The notes under the pieces are model-generated. The model was given only the letters and a program-made list of their open reading frames with translations. It did not search any database and was not told the origin of the DNA. Shown here one piece after another: positions 8,883 through 18,294 of a DNA stretch of 64,000 nucleotides. Position 1 is the first letter of the stretch. Each line of letters begins with the position of its first letter. The position numbers were made by a program, and so were the translations under genes. The stretch covers positions 310,001 through 374,000 of the forward strand of contig NZ_JPWF01000002.1 in NCBI RefSeq assembly GCF_003326675.1. Direction: 5' to 3'. The stretch is from Thalassospira profundimaris. GTDB lineage: Bacteria; Pseudomonadota; Alphaproteobacteria; Rhodospirillales; Thalassospiraceae.

Positions 8883-9809
8883 TTAGTCGGCGTTATTGAC
8901 CGCGCGCTTGCGCGCATCGGGCTTGCCGCCTGTTTCTGATGAAATTTCCGCCCCGGCATTTGCCCCGAAACGGACAATCTTCGGTGCAGCTTGCGTGTCA
9001 CCATCCTGTTTTCCGGCAAGTTCACGTGACCGTTTGGCAAGGAACTCGACCAGATGATTTCGGATATCGTAGTAATCGGGATGATGGATAATGTTGGCCC
9101 GTTCGCGCGGACGCTCGATTTCGACCTGAACGGATTCTGCAACCCGGGCATAGGGACCGTTGGTCATCAACAGGATGCGGTCCGCAAGCAGGATGGCTTC
9201 GTCAACATCATGGGTGATCATAAAGACCGTCTGATCAGACCCCGACCAAATCCGGATCAGTTCATCCTGAATACTGCCACGGGTCAGCGCATCAAGCGCA
9301 CCGAATGGCTCATCGAGCAAAAGCAATTCCGGCTGGATCGCAAAGGCACGTGCAATCGACACACGCTGGCGCATCCCGCCAGACAGTTGCGAAGGCTTGC
9401 GCAGTTCTGCCCCACCCGCAAGACCGACCAATTCGAGATATTTCATCGAATGATCGTGAACCTGCTTCTTGCTCCAGGACTTGTAACGTGCCTGAACGGC
9501 AAAGGTGACGTTCTTGAGTGCTGAAAGCCAGGGCAGCAGGGAATAGTTCTGAAACACGATCCCGCGATCCAGACTTGGGCCAGAGACCTCCTTGCCATTC
9601 ATGATGACAGCGCCGTCGCTGGGTTCGTCCAGACCTGCAAGAATGTTCAGGATCGTTGATTTGCCACAGCCGGAATGGCCGATGATGCAAACAAACTCGC
9701 CCTTTTCGATGCCAAGATTGACGTTTTCAAACACCGTCAGGCTTTCCCCACCCTTGGGGGCCTGAAAACGTTTGGTAAGATTTTGTACGCTCAGGAATGG
9801 CGTCGACAT
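8883..9809 (-). CDS. Cyanate/nitrate-type ABC transporter, ATPase
   Basis: ATP-binding subunit of the NrtD/SsuB/TauB-type importer family, 308 residues. Walker [11 protein letters not shown]-loop FQNYSLLPW, signature [14 protein letters not shown], Walker [13 protein letters not shown] and switch TH are all present in order. A tail of about 50 residues past the ATPase core (KIVFRGANAG-like region, then an Arg/Lys-rich end) is unique to it and has no domain I can name. The ATG at 9809 has AAGGAG 7 bases upstream. It lies between the permease gene (11-base gap) and cynS (37-base gap). With cynS in the operon the best substrate guess is cyanate (CynD). Confidence 0.93.
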   Translation of the reverse strand: MSTPFLSVQNLTKRFQAPKGGESLTVFENVNLGIEKGEFVCIIGHSGCGKSTILNILAGLDEPSDGAVIMNGKEVSGPSLDRGIVFQNYSLLPWLSALKNVTFAVQARYKSWSKKQVHDHSMKYLELVGLAGGAELRKPSQLSGGMRQRVSIARAFAIQPELLLLDEPFGALDALTRGSIQDELIRIWSGSDQTVFMITHDVDEAILLADRILLMTNGPYARVAESVQVEIERPRERANIIHHPDYYDIRNHLVEFLAKRSRELAGKQDGDTQAAPKIVRFGANAGAEISSETGGKPDARKRAVNNAD

Positions 9810-9820
9810 ATCAGGTCTCC

Positions 9821-10651
9821 TTATTCCTGGTACTGCACAAGACGTGCGCAATAGGCGAATGCGGTATCAAGCAACATGCCGACCAGACCGATCATCAGGA
9901 TCGAGAACACAACACTGGTCAGATCAAGGTTGTTCCATTCGTTCCAGACGTAGTAGCCAATGCCGGTTCCACCGACGAGCATCTCGGCTGCGACAATCAC
10001 CAGCCATGCAATCCCGATGGAAATGCGCATTCCGGTCAAAATGGTCGGGGCTGCCGCCGGAAGAATGACAATCCATGCCGTTTTGAACGCCCCAAGTTCG
10101 TGGGTTCGCGCCACATTGACCCAGTCCTTGCGCACCCCGGCGACACCAAATGCGGTATTGATCAGCATCGGCCAGATCGAACAGATGAAGATGACAAAGA
10201 TTGCCGATGCCTGGCTGTCCTGAATGACGAACAGTGCCAAGGGCATCCACGCCAAAGGCGAGATCGGTCTAAGCACCTGAATAAAGGGATCAAGCGCCTT
10301 ATACATCAGGGGCGACATCCCGATCAGAAAACCGATCGGAATGGCAAGTGCGGCGGCAAGGAAATAGCCGGTCAGAACACGATACAGCGAATAACCGATC
10401 TGGATGCCAATCCCCTTGTCGTTGGGGCCTGCATCATAGAAAGGATTGCTGAGTTCTTCCCACGCCTTGCCGATCACTGCCGAGGGCGGTGGCACGGCTG
10501 CCTTGGGCTCTGCCCCGCCCATCAGAAGTTCATATTCGGTAAGTTCGCCAGAAAGATTTTGCTTCGGGCTGGCGGCCTCCCAAAGGCCAAGGAAGACCGC
10601 CAATAGCACGAGTGACAAAACCAAAGCCCTGGCATTCAAGGATGCCAGCAT
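9821..10651 (-). CDS. Cyanate/nitrate-type ABC transporter, permease
   Basis: Inner-membrane permease of the NrtB/CynB/SsuC family, 276 residues. An N-terminal membrane segment (LVLSLVLLAVFLGLWEAA) is followed by a loop of about 50 residues and then the BPD-type transmembrane domain with ALAIPIGFLIGMSP, ISPLAWMPLALFVI and the EAA-like coupling loop ARTHELGAFKTAWIVILPAAAPTILTG. The final segments are GMRISIGIAWLVIVAAEML and VFSILMIGLVGMLLDT. It works with the ATPase downstream and the binding protein upstream; the stop of the binding-protein gene is one base from this start, so translation is probably coupled. Confidence 0.93.
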   Translation of the reverse strand: MLASLNARALVLSLVLLAVFLGLWEAASPKQNLSGELTEYELLMGGAEPKAAVPPPSAVIGKAWEELSNPFYDAGPNDKGIGIQIGYSLYRVLTGYFLAAALAIPIGFLIGMSPLMYKALDPFIQVLRPISPLAWMPLALFVIQDSQASAIFVIFICSIWPMLINTAFGVAGVRKDWVNVARTHELGAFKTAWIVILPAAAPTILTGMRISIGIAWLVIVAAEMLVGGTGIGYYVWNEWNNLDLTSVVFSILMIGLVGMLLDTAFAYCARLVQYQE

Positions 10652-10652
10652 A

Positions 10653-12101
10653 TCAGCTTACCCCTTTGCCAATCGCAAAGCTGTTGACATAGGCTTCGGG
10701 CTGATCGGGATCAAAGGTCTTGCCCATGATCGTATAGCTTTTATAGGTCGAAGTCGGAGCCTCATATCCAAGGTCTTTCATCACCTTGGCACAATCGGTC
10801 GCGACATAGACTTCTTCGGCGATTTTCTTGTAATCGATATCGCCTTCGATATAGCCCCAGCGCTTCATCTGGGTCAAAATCCAGACGCCCATCGAATGCC
10901 ACGGGAACGGATCGAAATCGATGCGATCAGGAACGTTTTTAACTTCGCCCAGACCATCGGCATAACGACCGGTCAGGACCTGTTCGATCACCGGAACCGG
11001 CTGGTTCAGATAGTTGGCCGGCGCAATCGCCGCCGAGATTTCCTTGCGGTTTTCCGGTTTGGCTGCGTATTGGGTCGCATCAACAATCGATTTCAGAAGC
11101 GCGCCATAGGTGTTTGGCAGTTCTTCGGAAAATGCCTTGGAACATGCAAATGCACAGCACGGATGGCCTTCCCAGATATCCTTGGTCAGGGTGTGCAGGA
11201 AGCCGATTTTTTCCCAAACCGCACGCTGGTTGAACGGATCGGGTGACAGATAACCATCAAGGTTACCAGCACGCAGGTTTGCGACCATCTCGGGCGGCGG
11301 AACAACGCGAATCTGGATGTCTTTATCCGGGTCCAGACCATGTTCCGCGACATAGTAACGCAGCAGGAAGTTGTGCATCGAATATTCGAACGGCACACCA
11401 AACTTGAAGCCTTTCCACTGTTTTGGATCGCGCTTATCAAGATGGTCATTGTGCAGAACGATGGCCTGACCGTTGATGTTTTCAACCGCGGGCATCAGGA
11501 ACGGAGTTGCGGTTGATCCGGCCCCCATCGAAATCGCCAACGGCATCGGGGTCAGCATGTGCGACGCGTCATATTCATTATTCAATGACTTGTCACGGGC
11601 CACCGCCCAGCCAGCGGTTTTGATGACATCAACATCAAGACCGTATTTTTCATAAAAACCCATCGGCTGCGCCATGATAATCGGCGTCGCGCAGGTGATC
11701 GGAACAAAGCCGATATTAAGTTTCGATTTTTCCGGCGTGCCAAGATCATCAAGAATGGCTGCCTTGACCTTGTCAATTGGCAGGACCGATGCCAATGCCG
11801 CCATCATGGTGCTGCCACCAACCATCTTGGCAAAGGAACGACGCGAAATTTCATTGTGCCCGAAAACCGAGCGGACAATCGCGCTGTCGATGGCACGATC
11901 AAGGATTTCTTCGCTGCTTTCCGGTGCCTTCGCGGCCATATCGCTATGTGCCGGCATCGACGCCAGATCGTGTTTTACGCCATGATCATGTTCAGCATGT
12001 TTATGCCCACCGCTTGATGCACAAGCATCGCAGCCACAGGACTTGCTATGACGCAGGTCGGTATCGCCGCTAAATGGATCACCCAGACTTTTGACTGACA
12101 T
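10653..12101 (-). CDS. Cyanate/nitrate-type ABC transporter, Tat-exported binding protein with metal-ligand-rich N-terminus
   Basis: Periplasmic substrate-binding protein of the NrtA/CynA/SsuA superfamily, 482 residues. The twin-arginine signal SRRSFAKMVGG (Arg87-Arg88) is followed by a hydrophobic stretch, so export is by Tat. Before it lies an unusual extension of about 85 residues with clustered Cys (22, 24, 27) and His (33, 35, 38, 40, 44). The start is well supported by AGGGGGTG about 5 bases upstream, so the extension is probably real; related proteins in other alphaproteobacteria are, from memory, similar. The mature part contains LNIGFVPITCATPIIMAQ, AGNLDGYLSPDPFNQRA and HPCCAFACSKAF, typical of the nitrate/cyanate group. 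First gene of the operon, behind a sigma-54 promoter. Confidence 0.9.
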   Translation of the reverse strand: MSVKSLGDPFSGDTDLRHSKSCGCDACASSGGHKHAEHDHGVKHDLASMPAHSDMAAKAPESSEEILDRAIDSAIVRSVFGHNEISRRSFAKMVGGSTMMAALASVLPIDKVKAAILDDLGTPEKSKLNIGFVPITCATPIIMAQPMGFYEKYGLDVDVIKTAGWAVARDKSLNNEYDASHMLTPMPLAISMGAGSTATPFLMPAVENINGQAIVLHNDHLDKRDPKQWKGFKFGVPFEYSMHNFLLRYYVAEHGLDPDKDIQIRVVPPPEMVANLRAGNLDGYLSPDPFNQRAVWEKIGFLHTLTKDIWEGHPCCAFACSKAFSEELPNTYGALLKSIVDATQYAAKPENRKEISAAIAPANYLNQPVPVIEQVLTGRYADGLGEVKNVPDRIDFDPFPWHSMGVWILTQMKRWGYIEGDIDYKKIAEEVYVATDCAKVMKDLGYEAPTSTYKSYTIMGKTFDPDQPEAYVNSFAIGKGVS

Positions 12102-12163
12102 TTGATCACCCCCTGTTTTGTTACGCCGTCGTTTGACAGCACCAGATATTCAGTCGGGGTATC

Positions 12164-12179
12164 AGCAACGGGCGTGCCA
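12164..12179 (-). promoter_or_regulatory. Sigma-54 (-24/-12) promoter of the cyanate operon
   Basis: On the minus strand TGGCAC-GCCCG-TTGCT matches the TGGCAC-N5-TTGCW consensus at every fixed position. Transcription would start near 12152, about 50 bases before the binding-protein ATG. The divergent neighbour is a sigma-54 activator, which makes the call strong. Confidence 0.9.
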
Positions 12180-12249
12180 GTTTATTGCATTGCGGTATTT
12201 TCGTTGAAAACGCTGGACTCTTGGCAAAACAGCAGGCAACCTTGCCATA

Positions 12250-12302
12250 TACGAAAAATCGTAATTTACGATAATTCGTAATCACAACTACGAATTATCG
12301 TA
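12250..12302. promoter_or_regulatory. Three copies of TACGA-N4-TCGTA (putative enhancer/operator)
   Basis: Sites lie at 12250-12263 (spacer AAAA), 12267-12280 (spacer TAAT) and 12289-12302 (spacer ATTA); each is a perfect 5-bp inverted repeat. They sit about 100 to 150 bases upstream of the predicted start of the cyanate operon, the usual enhancer distance for a sigma-54 activator. The last copy abuts the AGGA translation signal of the activator gene itself, so binding could also repress that gene. Confidence 0.75.
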
Positions 12303-12312
12303 GGAAATACAA

Positions 12313-14256
12313 ATGAACCACGACGTAAATCAATCTGTTTCAAGGTCTTTGGAGTCACTGCACCTGCAAGCTTTGCTGGCGCATACGCATCCGACAATTC
12401 TGGTGCACCCCAAAACCGACAGCATTATCTTTGCCAACGAGGCCGCAGCAAAGCTTCTGGGACGCAGCATTGACGAGTTGAAATCATCGCGGATGAGTGC
12501 GCTGCACAAGGGGCAAGTACCCAGCCTTGTCGTCTTTAGCCAGGCCGCCCTTTATCACGGTTTTGCATGGACCCGCGGGTTGGATTTGACCCGCCCGGAC
12601 GGAACCGAACTGAAACTTGAACACGAAGCCCGCGCCATCATTCTTGATGATGAAGAATACCTGACTGTCACCATCTCGGACCTTGATGCACGCCACCGCC
12701 GCGATGTCGATTCCGAGGCCGATGATTATCTGCGCGAAGGCATATCGGAATGGCGGCGCGCCGAACGGTTCTTTCGCGAGATCGAGCGCGAAAACCAGTT
12801 GATTCTGGGCGCTGCGGGCGAAGGGATTTATGGCGTGAATTCCGATGGCGTCACCACCTTTGTCAATCCGGCGGCCGAACGTATGCTGGGCTGGACGGCA
12901 GAGGAACTGGTGGGCAGGGAAATTCATTCGATCATTCACCATTCCCATGTTGATGGCGAACCCTATCACGCGGCGCAATGCCCGATTTACAACGCCTTTC
13001 GCGAAGGCATCGTGCGACGTGTGGATGATGAAGTCTTCTGGCGCAGCGATGGCAAACCGATCCGGGTTGAATACACATCGACCCCAATCCGTGACCATGG
13101 CCTTGTCATCGGCGCGGTCATTGTCTTCCGCGATATTACCGAACGTAAAATCGCCGAGGAAAAACTGCATATCGCCCTGGCCGAAGTCGACCGACTGCGC
13201 GAACGACTGGAACTTGAAAACGCCTATCTTCAGGAAGAAATCCTGTCGACCAACAACCACCATGAAATCATTGGGCAATCCGATGCCATTCAGGGCGCCC
13301 TTAAACAGATTGATCTTGTTGCCCCGACCGATGCCAACGTTCTGATTACCGGGGAATCAGGAACCGGCAAGGAACTGATTGCACGCGCCATCCATCAGGC
13401 CAGCACACGGTCCGATCGCGTTCTTGTCCGCGTGAACTGTGCGGCCATCCCGCATGAACTGTTTGAAAGTGAATTTTTCGGCCATGTCCGCGGGGCCTTT
13501 ACCGGCGCGATCCGCGACCGCGTCGGACGGTTCGAGTTGGCAGATGGCGGCACCCTGTTCCTCGATGAAGTCGGTGAAATCCCGCTCGAACTTCAGGGCA
13601 AGTTGTTGCGCGTCCTACAAGATCAGAAGTTTGAACGCATTGGCGAGGAACGCACACGTGAAGTCAATGTGCGCCTGATTGCCGCGACCAACCGCGACCT
13701 TAAGGAAGAAGTCCGTCAGGGACGTTTTCGCGAAGACCTTTATTTCAGACTGAATGTCTTTCCGATTGAATGCCGACCTTTACGCGAACGACCCGATGAC
13801 ATTCCGCCACTTGCCGCCCATTTCCTGCGCAATATCTGTCAGCGCCTCAACATTGCCCAACCGACACTGACCAAGGGACAGGTTCATGTCCTGCAAAATT
13901 ATGGCTGGCCGGGTAATGCCCGTGAACTTGAAAACGTGATCGAACGGGCTGCCATTCTGGCCCATGACGGCAAGCTGCATTTCGACCTGCCCGATTTCAG
14001 CACCAGCAAAAAGCCGCCCGCACCAAAACCCGCCCCCACACCCGCACCAATCAAATCGATCCTGACCCGCGAAGAACTGCGTCAAAGCGAATATGACAAT
14101 ATCATTCGCGCCCTGACCGAAACACGCGGCAAAATTTTCGGGAGTAACGGTGCGGCAACGCTGCTTGATATCAAACCAACAACACTGGCATCGCGTATCA
14201 AGAAATTCAAAATTGATCGCCGCGACTTTGCCCATGACAGTAAAAGCATCGAATAA
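12313..14256 (+). CDS. Sigma-54-dependent transcriptional activator with two PAS domains
   Basis: Bacterial enhancer-binding protein, 647 residues. The N-terminal half has two PAS-type sensory domains: about 20 to 130 ([23 protein letters not shown]) and about 160 to 285 ([20 protein letters not shown] to [11 protein letters not shown]), joined to the AAA+ domain by a coiled-coil-like helix ([19 protein letters not shown]). The AAA+ domain has Walker A GESGTGKE (347-354), the sigma-54 contact loop GAFTGA (394-399), Walker [12 protein letters not shown] and the Arg-rich sensor. A Pro-rich linker leads to a Fis-type helix-turn-helix ([20 protein letters not shown]). No receiver domain, so it senses directly rather than through a kinase. 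It is divergent from the cyanate transporter operon and is its likely activator. The start ATG overlaps the repeat cluster. Confidence 0.93.
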   Translation: MNHDVNQSVSRSLESLHLQALLAHTHPTILVHPKTDSIIFANEAAAKLLGRSIDELKSSRMSALHKGQVPSLVVFSQAALYHGFAWTRGLDLTRPDGTELKLEHEARAIILDDEEYLTVTISDLDARHRRDVDSEADDYLREGISEWRRAERFFREIERENQLILGAAGEGIYGVNSDGVTTFVNPAAERMLGWTAEELVGREIHSIIHHSHVDGEPYHAAQCPIYNAFREGIVRRVDDEVFWRSDGKPIRVEYTSTPIRDHGLVIGAVIVFRDITERKIAEEKLHIALAEVDRLRERLELENAYLQEEILSTNNHHEIIGQSDAIQGALKQIDLVAPTDANVLITGESGTGKELIARAIHQASTRSDRVLVRVNCAAIPHELFESEFFGHVRGAFTGAIRDRVGRFELADGGTLFLDEVGEIPLELQGKLLRVLQDQKFERIGEERTREVNVRLIAATNRDLKEEVRQGRFREDLYFRLNVFPIECRPLRERPDDIPPLAAHFLRNICQRLNIAQPTLTKGQVHVLQNYGWPGNARELENVIERAAILAHDGKLHFDLPDFSTSKKPPAPKPAPTPAPIKSILTREELRQSEYDNIIRALTETRGKIFGSNGAATLLDIKPTTLASRIKKFKIDRRDFAHDSKSIE

Positions 14257-14421
14257 AACCGAAAAACTCCCATCTGCGGTTGCCTGCGCCAACAGTTTGA
14301 CGCAGCATGACACCCCTCGGAACCAAGTTTAAAAAATCAGACCTTCGCGAAATGCCTGCACCCCGGTTGCACGACCCTGGCCGCGGGATAAATTCGAAGG
14401 CAACAACAGGGAAGAACAAAG

Positions 14422-14616
14422 ATGGCTGCATTTCTTCAGATTGGCGTGCTGCTGGCGATGGGTGCCGTGGCAGTCGTTCTGGTACTGGGCATCATTTCGA
14501 TGGCGCGCGGCAAGGATGCCCGCAAGTCCAACAAATTGATGCAATTGCGCGTATTGCTTCAGGCCGTCGCCTTGTTGCTGCTGTTTATTTTGTCGATGAT
14601 GGCACTTGGCAAATAA
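14422..14616 (+). CDS. Twin-transmembrane HIG1-like small membrane protein
   Basis: A 64-residue protein with two hydrophobic segments, about 4 to 26 (FLQIGVLLAMGAVAVVLVLG) and 43 to 61 (VLLQAVALLLLFILSMMAL), joined by a basic loop (ARGKDARKSNKLMQLR). The loop motif followed by RVLLQA is typical of the alphaproteobacterial twin-transmembrane family related to HIG1 respiratory-supercomplex factors; any respiratory role here is inferred from the family. AGGGAAG lies a few bases before ATG 14422. It lies 42 bases before the cobalamin adenosyltransferase gene and ahead of etfBA, an arrangement I recall as conserved in this bacterial class. Confidence 0.8.
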   Translation: MAAFLQIGVLLAMGAVAVVLVLGIISMARGKDARKSNKLMQLRVLLQAVALLLLFILSMMALGK

Positions 14617-14658
14617 GCCCCGCACATTCTCCCACCTGAATTGGATATCGGACGACAG

Positions 14659-15231
14659 ATGGTTCAACTCACCCGCATTTACACAAAATCCGGCGACAAG
14701 GGTAAAACCGCCCTTGGCAATGGCACCCGCGTTCCCAAAAACTCTGTGCGTGTCGAGGCATATGGCACCGTTGACGAAACCAATTCCGTGATCGGCGTTG
14801 CCCGCCTTCATGCCGAAGGCGAAGTTGATGCAATGCTGGCCCGAATCCAGAATGATCTTTTCGATCTGGGCGCAGACCTGTGCACGCCTGGCGATGGCAG
14901 TGACGACAACCCCGAACAACCGGCCCTGCGGATCATTGCCAAACAGACAGAACGCCTCGAACAGGAAATTGATCAGATCAATGCCGGCTTGGACCCGTTG
15001 AAATCCTTTGTCCTTCCGGGTGGCAGCGCACTGTCTGCGCAGCTTCATGTTGCGCGTACTGTATCGCGTCGCGCCGAACGTCTTATTGTTGAACTGGCCG
15101 GGATCGAAGCCATCAATCCGGAGTGCGTACGCTATATCAACAGACTGTCAGATCACATGTTTGTCCTTGCCCGACACGCAAATAACGGCGGCAAGGACGA
15201 CATTTTGTGGCAACCCGGCCTGACACGGTAA
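14659..15231 (+). CDS. Cob(I)alamin adenosyltransferase, PduO type
   Basis: Transfers adenosyl from ATP to cob(I)alamin, making adenosylcobalamin. The 190-residue product has the PduO N-terminal signature TRIYTKSGDKGKTALGNGTRVPK (shown in part: YTKSGDKGKT), the VEAYGTVDETNS motif, and the C-terminal PGGSALSAQLHVARTVSRRAER with the conserved Arg residues and YINRLSDHMFVLAR. I chose ATG 14659 since the longer frame would begin with TTG at 14641 and the family starts at MV-x-LTRIYT. The ethylmalonyl-CoA mutase at the left end needs this cofactor, as would a methylmalonyl-CoA mutase. Confidence 0.95.
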   Translation: MVQLTRIYTKSGDKGKTALGNGTRVPKNSVRVEAYGTVDETNSVIGVARLHAEGEVDAMLARIQNDLFDLGADLCTPGDGSDDNPEQPALRIIAKQTERLEQEIDQINAGLDPLKSFVLPGGSALSAQLHVARTVSRRAERLIVELAGIEAINPECVRYINRLSDHMFVLARHANNGGKDDILWQPGLTR

Positions 15232-15347
15232 CGAAAAATAATTGGATAAAACCCTGTTAATCGGCGGATTTGTGCCGTATCAAGGTTGAGAAGGGCATCA
15301 AAATCTCAGTAAAGAAGTTATCGTTAACGTCAACCTCTTTACGTAAA

Positions 15348-15376
15348 TTGACAACCTGCGAAGCACCCCCTATTGT
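15348..15376 (+). promoter_or_regulatory. Sigma-70 promoter of etfBA
   Basis: TTGACA at 15348-15353, a 17-base spacer, and TATTGT at 15371-15376. The start would be near 15383, giving a leader of about 90 bases before etfB. The -35 is perfect and the spacer optimal. Confidence 0.75.
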
Positions 15377-15474
15377 GCATCGCGGGGAAAACAGTAACAT
15401 GCGGGCCGCAGCAAACTGCCTTGGCAGGGAGCAGAAAGCCCATAGTTTCGACAACAAAAACGAACAGGTCTGTC

Positions 15475-16224
15475 ATGAAGGTTCTTGTCGCCGTTAAGCG
15501 CGTTGTGGATTACAACGTCAAGATCCGAGTCAAACAGGACCAGTCTGGCGTTGAATTGAACAACGTCAAAATGTCCATGAACCCGTTTGACGAAATCGCC
15601 GTTGAAGAGGCTGTCCGCCTCAAAGAAGCAGGTACTGCGACCGAAGTGGTTGCTGTATCGCTCGGCGTTAAACAGTGCCAGGAGACCCTGCGCACCGCCC
15701 TTGCCATGGGTGCCGATCGCGGCATTCTGGTCGAAACCGAGGATGAGCTGCAGCCGCTTGCCGTTGCAAAACTCCTGAAAGAAGTCGTCGCCAAAGAAAA
15801 CCCGGATCTTGTGATCCTCGGTAAACAGGCGATTGACGATGACGCCAACCAGACTGGCCAGATGCTGGCTGCTTTGCTGGATTGGCCGCAGGGTACTTTC
15901 GCATCCAAAGTTGCCATTGCTGATGGCAAACTTGACGTTACCCGTGAAGTCGATGGCGGCCTTGAAACCGTCAAGCTTGACCTTCCGGCGATCGTCACCA
16001 CCGACCTGCGCCTCAATGAGCCGCGTTATGCGTCGCTGCCAAACATCATGAAAGCCAAGAAAAAGCCGCTCGACACCCTGAGCCCGGCCGACCTTGGTGT
16101 TGATACCGCGCCGCGCCTGAAAACCCTGAAAGTGACGGAACCGCCGGCACGTCAGGCAGGTGTCAAAGTTGCCGACGTCGCAGAGCTTGTCGACAAGCTC
16201 CGCAACGAAGCAAAAGTAATCTAA
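15475..16224 (+). CDS. etfB: Electron transfer flavoprotein, beta subunit
   Basis: The 249-residue AMP-binding subunit of ETF, which accepts electrons from acyl-CoA dehydrogenases and passes them to ETF-quinone oxidoreductase. [19 protein letters not shown] is the standard N-terminus; [32 protein letters not shown] and the signature [20 protein letters not shown] follow, ending with the [20 protein letters not shown] segment. The ATG at 15475 opens at the family start; the frame continues upstream but that part is not conserved. The partner gene etfA starts 15 bases downstream. It would serve methylsuccinyl-CoA dehydrogenase among others. Confidence 0.97.
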   Translation: MKVLVAVKRVVDYNVKIRVKQDQSGVELNNVKMSMNPFDEIAVEEAVRLKEAGTATEVVAVSLGVKQCQETLRTALAMGADRGILVETEDELQPLAVAKLLKEVVAKENPDLVILGKQAIDDDANQTGQMLAALLDWPQGTFASKVAIADGKLDVTREVDGGLETVKLDLPAIVTTDLRLNEPRYASLPNIMKAKKKPLDTLSPADLGVDTAPRLKTLKVTEPPARQAGVKVADVAELVDKLRNEAKVI

Positions 16225-16239
16225 GCGGGGATCAATAAA

Positions 16240-17175
16240 ATGAGCATTCTTGTTATTGCCGAACACGACAATACCGAACTGAAGGCAGGCACGCTTAACA
16301 CCGTTGCCGCTGCCCAGAAGATCGGTGGCGACATTACTGTCCTCGTTGCTGGTGAAAATTGCCGTGGTGTTGCAGACGCAGCTGCCAAGGTTGCCGGTGT
16401 TTCCAAGGTTCTGGTTGCAGACAATGCAGCATATGGCCACTTCCTGGCCGAGAACATTGCAGGCCTCGTCACCGAACTTGCTGATGGTTACAGCCATGTT
16501 CTGGTTCCGGCTTCGACCTCGGGCAAGAACTTCATGCCGCGCGTAGCAGCATTGAAAGACGTCGCACAGATTTCTGACATCACCGATGTCGAAAGTGCCG
16601 ATACCTTTGTTCGTCCGATTTATGCCGGTAACGCACTGGCAACCGTGCAGTCGACCGACGCACTCAAACTGATCACCGTTCGTACCACGGGCTTTGATCC
16701 GGTTGCTGCCGAAGGCGGTTCTGCTGCCATCGAAGATGTTGCTGTTGTTGCCGATGCCGGCAAGTCCAGCTTCGTTGGCCAGGAACTGACCGAGTCGGAA
16801 CGCCCGGAACTCACCGCCGCAAGCGTTGTCATTTCCGGCGGTCGCGGCATGGGTTCGGGTGAAAACTTCCACCTGATCGAACCGATTGCCGACAAACTCG
16901 GTGCAGCTATTGGCGCTTCGCGCGCTGCGGTTGATGCCGGGTATGCTCCGAACGACTGGCAGGTCGGCCAGACCGGCAAAGTTGTTGCACCGCAGCTATA
17001 CATTGCTGTAGGCATTTCGGGTGCTATTCAGCACCTTGCCGGCATGAAGGACAGCAAGGTCATTGTCGCAATCAACAAGGACGAAGAAGCACCGATCTTC
17101 TCGGTGGCGGATTACGGCCTTGTCGGTGACCTGTTCGAAGCCCTTCCCGCTCTGGCGAGTGAACTCGACAAATAA
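16240..17175 (+). CDS. etfA: Electron transfer flavoprotein, alpha subunit
   Basis: FAD-binding subunit of ETF, 311 residues. N-terminal domain [23 protein letters not shown]-terminal FAD domain with [60 protein letters not shown] and the final [23 protein letters not shown], which are the diagnostic FAD contacts. GGGGA precedes the ATG at 16240. It forms the heterodimer with EtfB. Codon choice in this pair is more T-rich at third positions (GCT, GTT) than in neighbours, a mild trait expected for highly expressed genes. Confidence 0.97.
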   Translation: MSILVIAEHDNTELKAGTLNTVAAAQKIGGDITVLVAGENCRGVADAAAKVAGVSKVLVADNAAYGHFLAENIAGLVTELADGYSHVLVPASTSGKNFMPRVAALKDVAQISDITDVESADTFVRPIYAGNALATVQSTDALKLITVRTTGFDPVAAEGGSAAIEDVAVVADAGKSSFVGQELTESERPELTAASVVISGGRGMGSGENFHLIEPIADKLGAAIGASRAAVDAGYAPNDWQVGQTGKVVAPQLYIAVGISGAIQHLAGMKDSKVIVAINKDEEAPIFSVADYGLVGDLFEALPALASELDK

Positions 17176-17187
17176 TCTGATCCCTAT

Positions 17188-17224
17188 TAGGGTCAAAGCA
17201 ATGAATTCTGTTGTTTTGACCCTA
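17188..17224. repeat. Inverted repeat between etfA and the hydroxybutyryl-CoA dehydrogenase gene
   Basis: TAGGGTCAAA (17188-17197) pairs perfectly with TTTGACCCTA (17215-17224) across 17 bases. No T-run follows. It could be a message-processing hairpin or an operator inside the etfB-etfA-hbd unit. Confidence 0.5.
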
Positions 17225-17243
17225 GGGGACGAGTGGGGAACAA

Positions 17244-18131
17244 ATGGCTTCGTTGGAAGATATTAAAACCATTGGCGTAATTGGCGCCGGTCAAATGGGC
17301 AATGGCATTGCGCATGTGGTCGCCCTTGCCGGTTACGACGTCCGAATTCTCGACATCTCGCAGGATGCCCTTGATAAGGCCATCGGCGTGATGGACAAGA
17401 ACATGGACCGTCAGGTCAAGAAAGAGCTGATTACCGCAGCGCAAAAAGATGCTGCACTTGCACATATCTCAACCGGAACGGAATACTCCTTCCTTTCGGA
17501 TTGTGATCTGGTGATCGAAGCGGCAACCGAGAACGAAGAGATCAAGAAACAGATCTTCAAGGCTCTTTGCCCAGTTCTTGGCCCCGAAGCCATCATCGCG
17601 ACCAACACTTCCTCGATCTCGGTGACCCGTCTGGCATCCTATACCGATCGCCCGGCGAAGTTCATGGGGATGCACTTCATGAATCCGGTGCCGCTGATGA
17701 AGCTGGTGGAACTGATCCGTGGTATTGCCACGGACGAGACCACCTATCGCACCATTCATGAACTGACCAAGAAACTGGGCAAAGACACGGCAAGCGCCGA
17801 AGACTTCCCGGCCTTCATCGTCAACCGTATCCTTCTGCCGATGATCAACGAGGCGATCTACACCCTTTATGAAGGTGTGGGTAACGTCGAATCCATCGAC
17901 ACGGCATTGCGTCTGGGTGCGAACCATCCGATGGGCCCGCTGCAACTGGCTGACTTTATCGGTCTGGATACCTGTCTTTCGATCATGCATGTCCTGCATG
18001 ACGGTCTGGCAGATACCAAGTATCGCCCTTGCCCGCTTCTGGTCAAATATGTCGAAGCCGGTTGGCTTGGCCGCAAGGTTGGCCGCGGCTTCTATGACTA
18101 TAGCGGTGACGAGCCGGTCCCGACCCGCTAG
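17244..18131 (+). CDS. hbd: 3-Hydroxybutyryl-CoA dehydrogenase
   Basis: NAD(P)-dependent interconversion of acetoacetyl-CoA and 3-hydroxybutyryl-CoA. The 295-residue length is right for the monofunctional enzyme. The Rossmann motif is IGVIGAGQMGNGIAHV near the N-terminus; SNTSS-type ATNTSSISVTRLA, the substrate/catalytic HFMNPVPLMKLVE (His of the catalytic dyad) and the Glu of the dyad region follow; the C-terminal domain reads DFPAFIVNRILLPMINEAI and GANHPMGPLQLADFIGLDT. Placed after etfBA with a 68-base gap that contains the inverted repeat, so probably co-transcribed. It could feed the ethylmalonyl-CoA pathway or polyhydroxybutyrate turnover. Confidence 0.96.
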   Translation: MASLEDIKTIGVIGAGQMGNGIAHVVALAGYDVRILDISQDALDKAIGVMDKNMDRQVKKELITAAQKDAALAHISTGTEYSFLSDCDLVIEAATENEEIKKQIFKALCPVLGPEAIIATNTSSISVTRLASYTDRPAKFMGMHFMNPVPLMKLVELIRGIATDETTYRTIHELTKKLGKDTASAEDFPAFIVNRILLPMINEAIYTLYEGVGNVESIDTALRLGANHPMGPLQLADFIGLDTCLSIMHVLHDGLADTKYRPCPLLVKYVEAGWLGRKVGRGFYDYSGDEPVPTR

Positions 18132-18163
18132 GGGCTGCTTTAAAACATTCGCATTTTCAAATT

Positions 18164-18195
18164 AAAGCCGCTGAAATCTTCAGCGGCTTTTTTTG
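18164..18195 (+). terminator. Rho-independent terminator after hbd
   Basis: AAAGCCGCTGAA (18164-18175), 3-base loop, TTCAGCGGCTTT (18179-18190), then TTTT: a perfect 12-bp stem. Confidence 0.92.
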
Positions 18196-18294
18196 TTGCA
18201 ATCAGACGGCCAAACATCTGGAATACAGGAAAATCCAACCCGCACAAATGTGATGCCGGGACTGAAGGAAAAAGAAGTCTGGAGGCCGTCCGAA

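Noticed and set aside
15370-16872. 500-codon minus-strand open frame across etfB and etfA
   Set aside because: It covers two unmistakable genes and the etf promoter; Cys/Asn/Phe-rich composition marks it as a shadow of codon bias.
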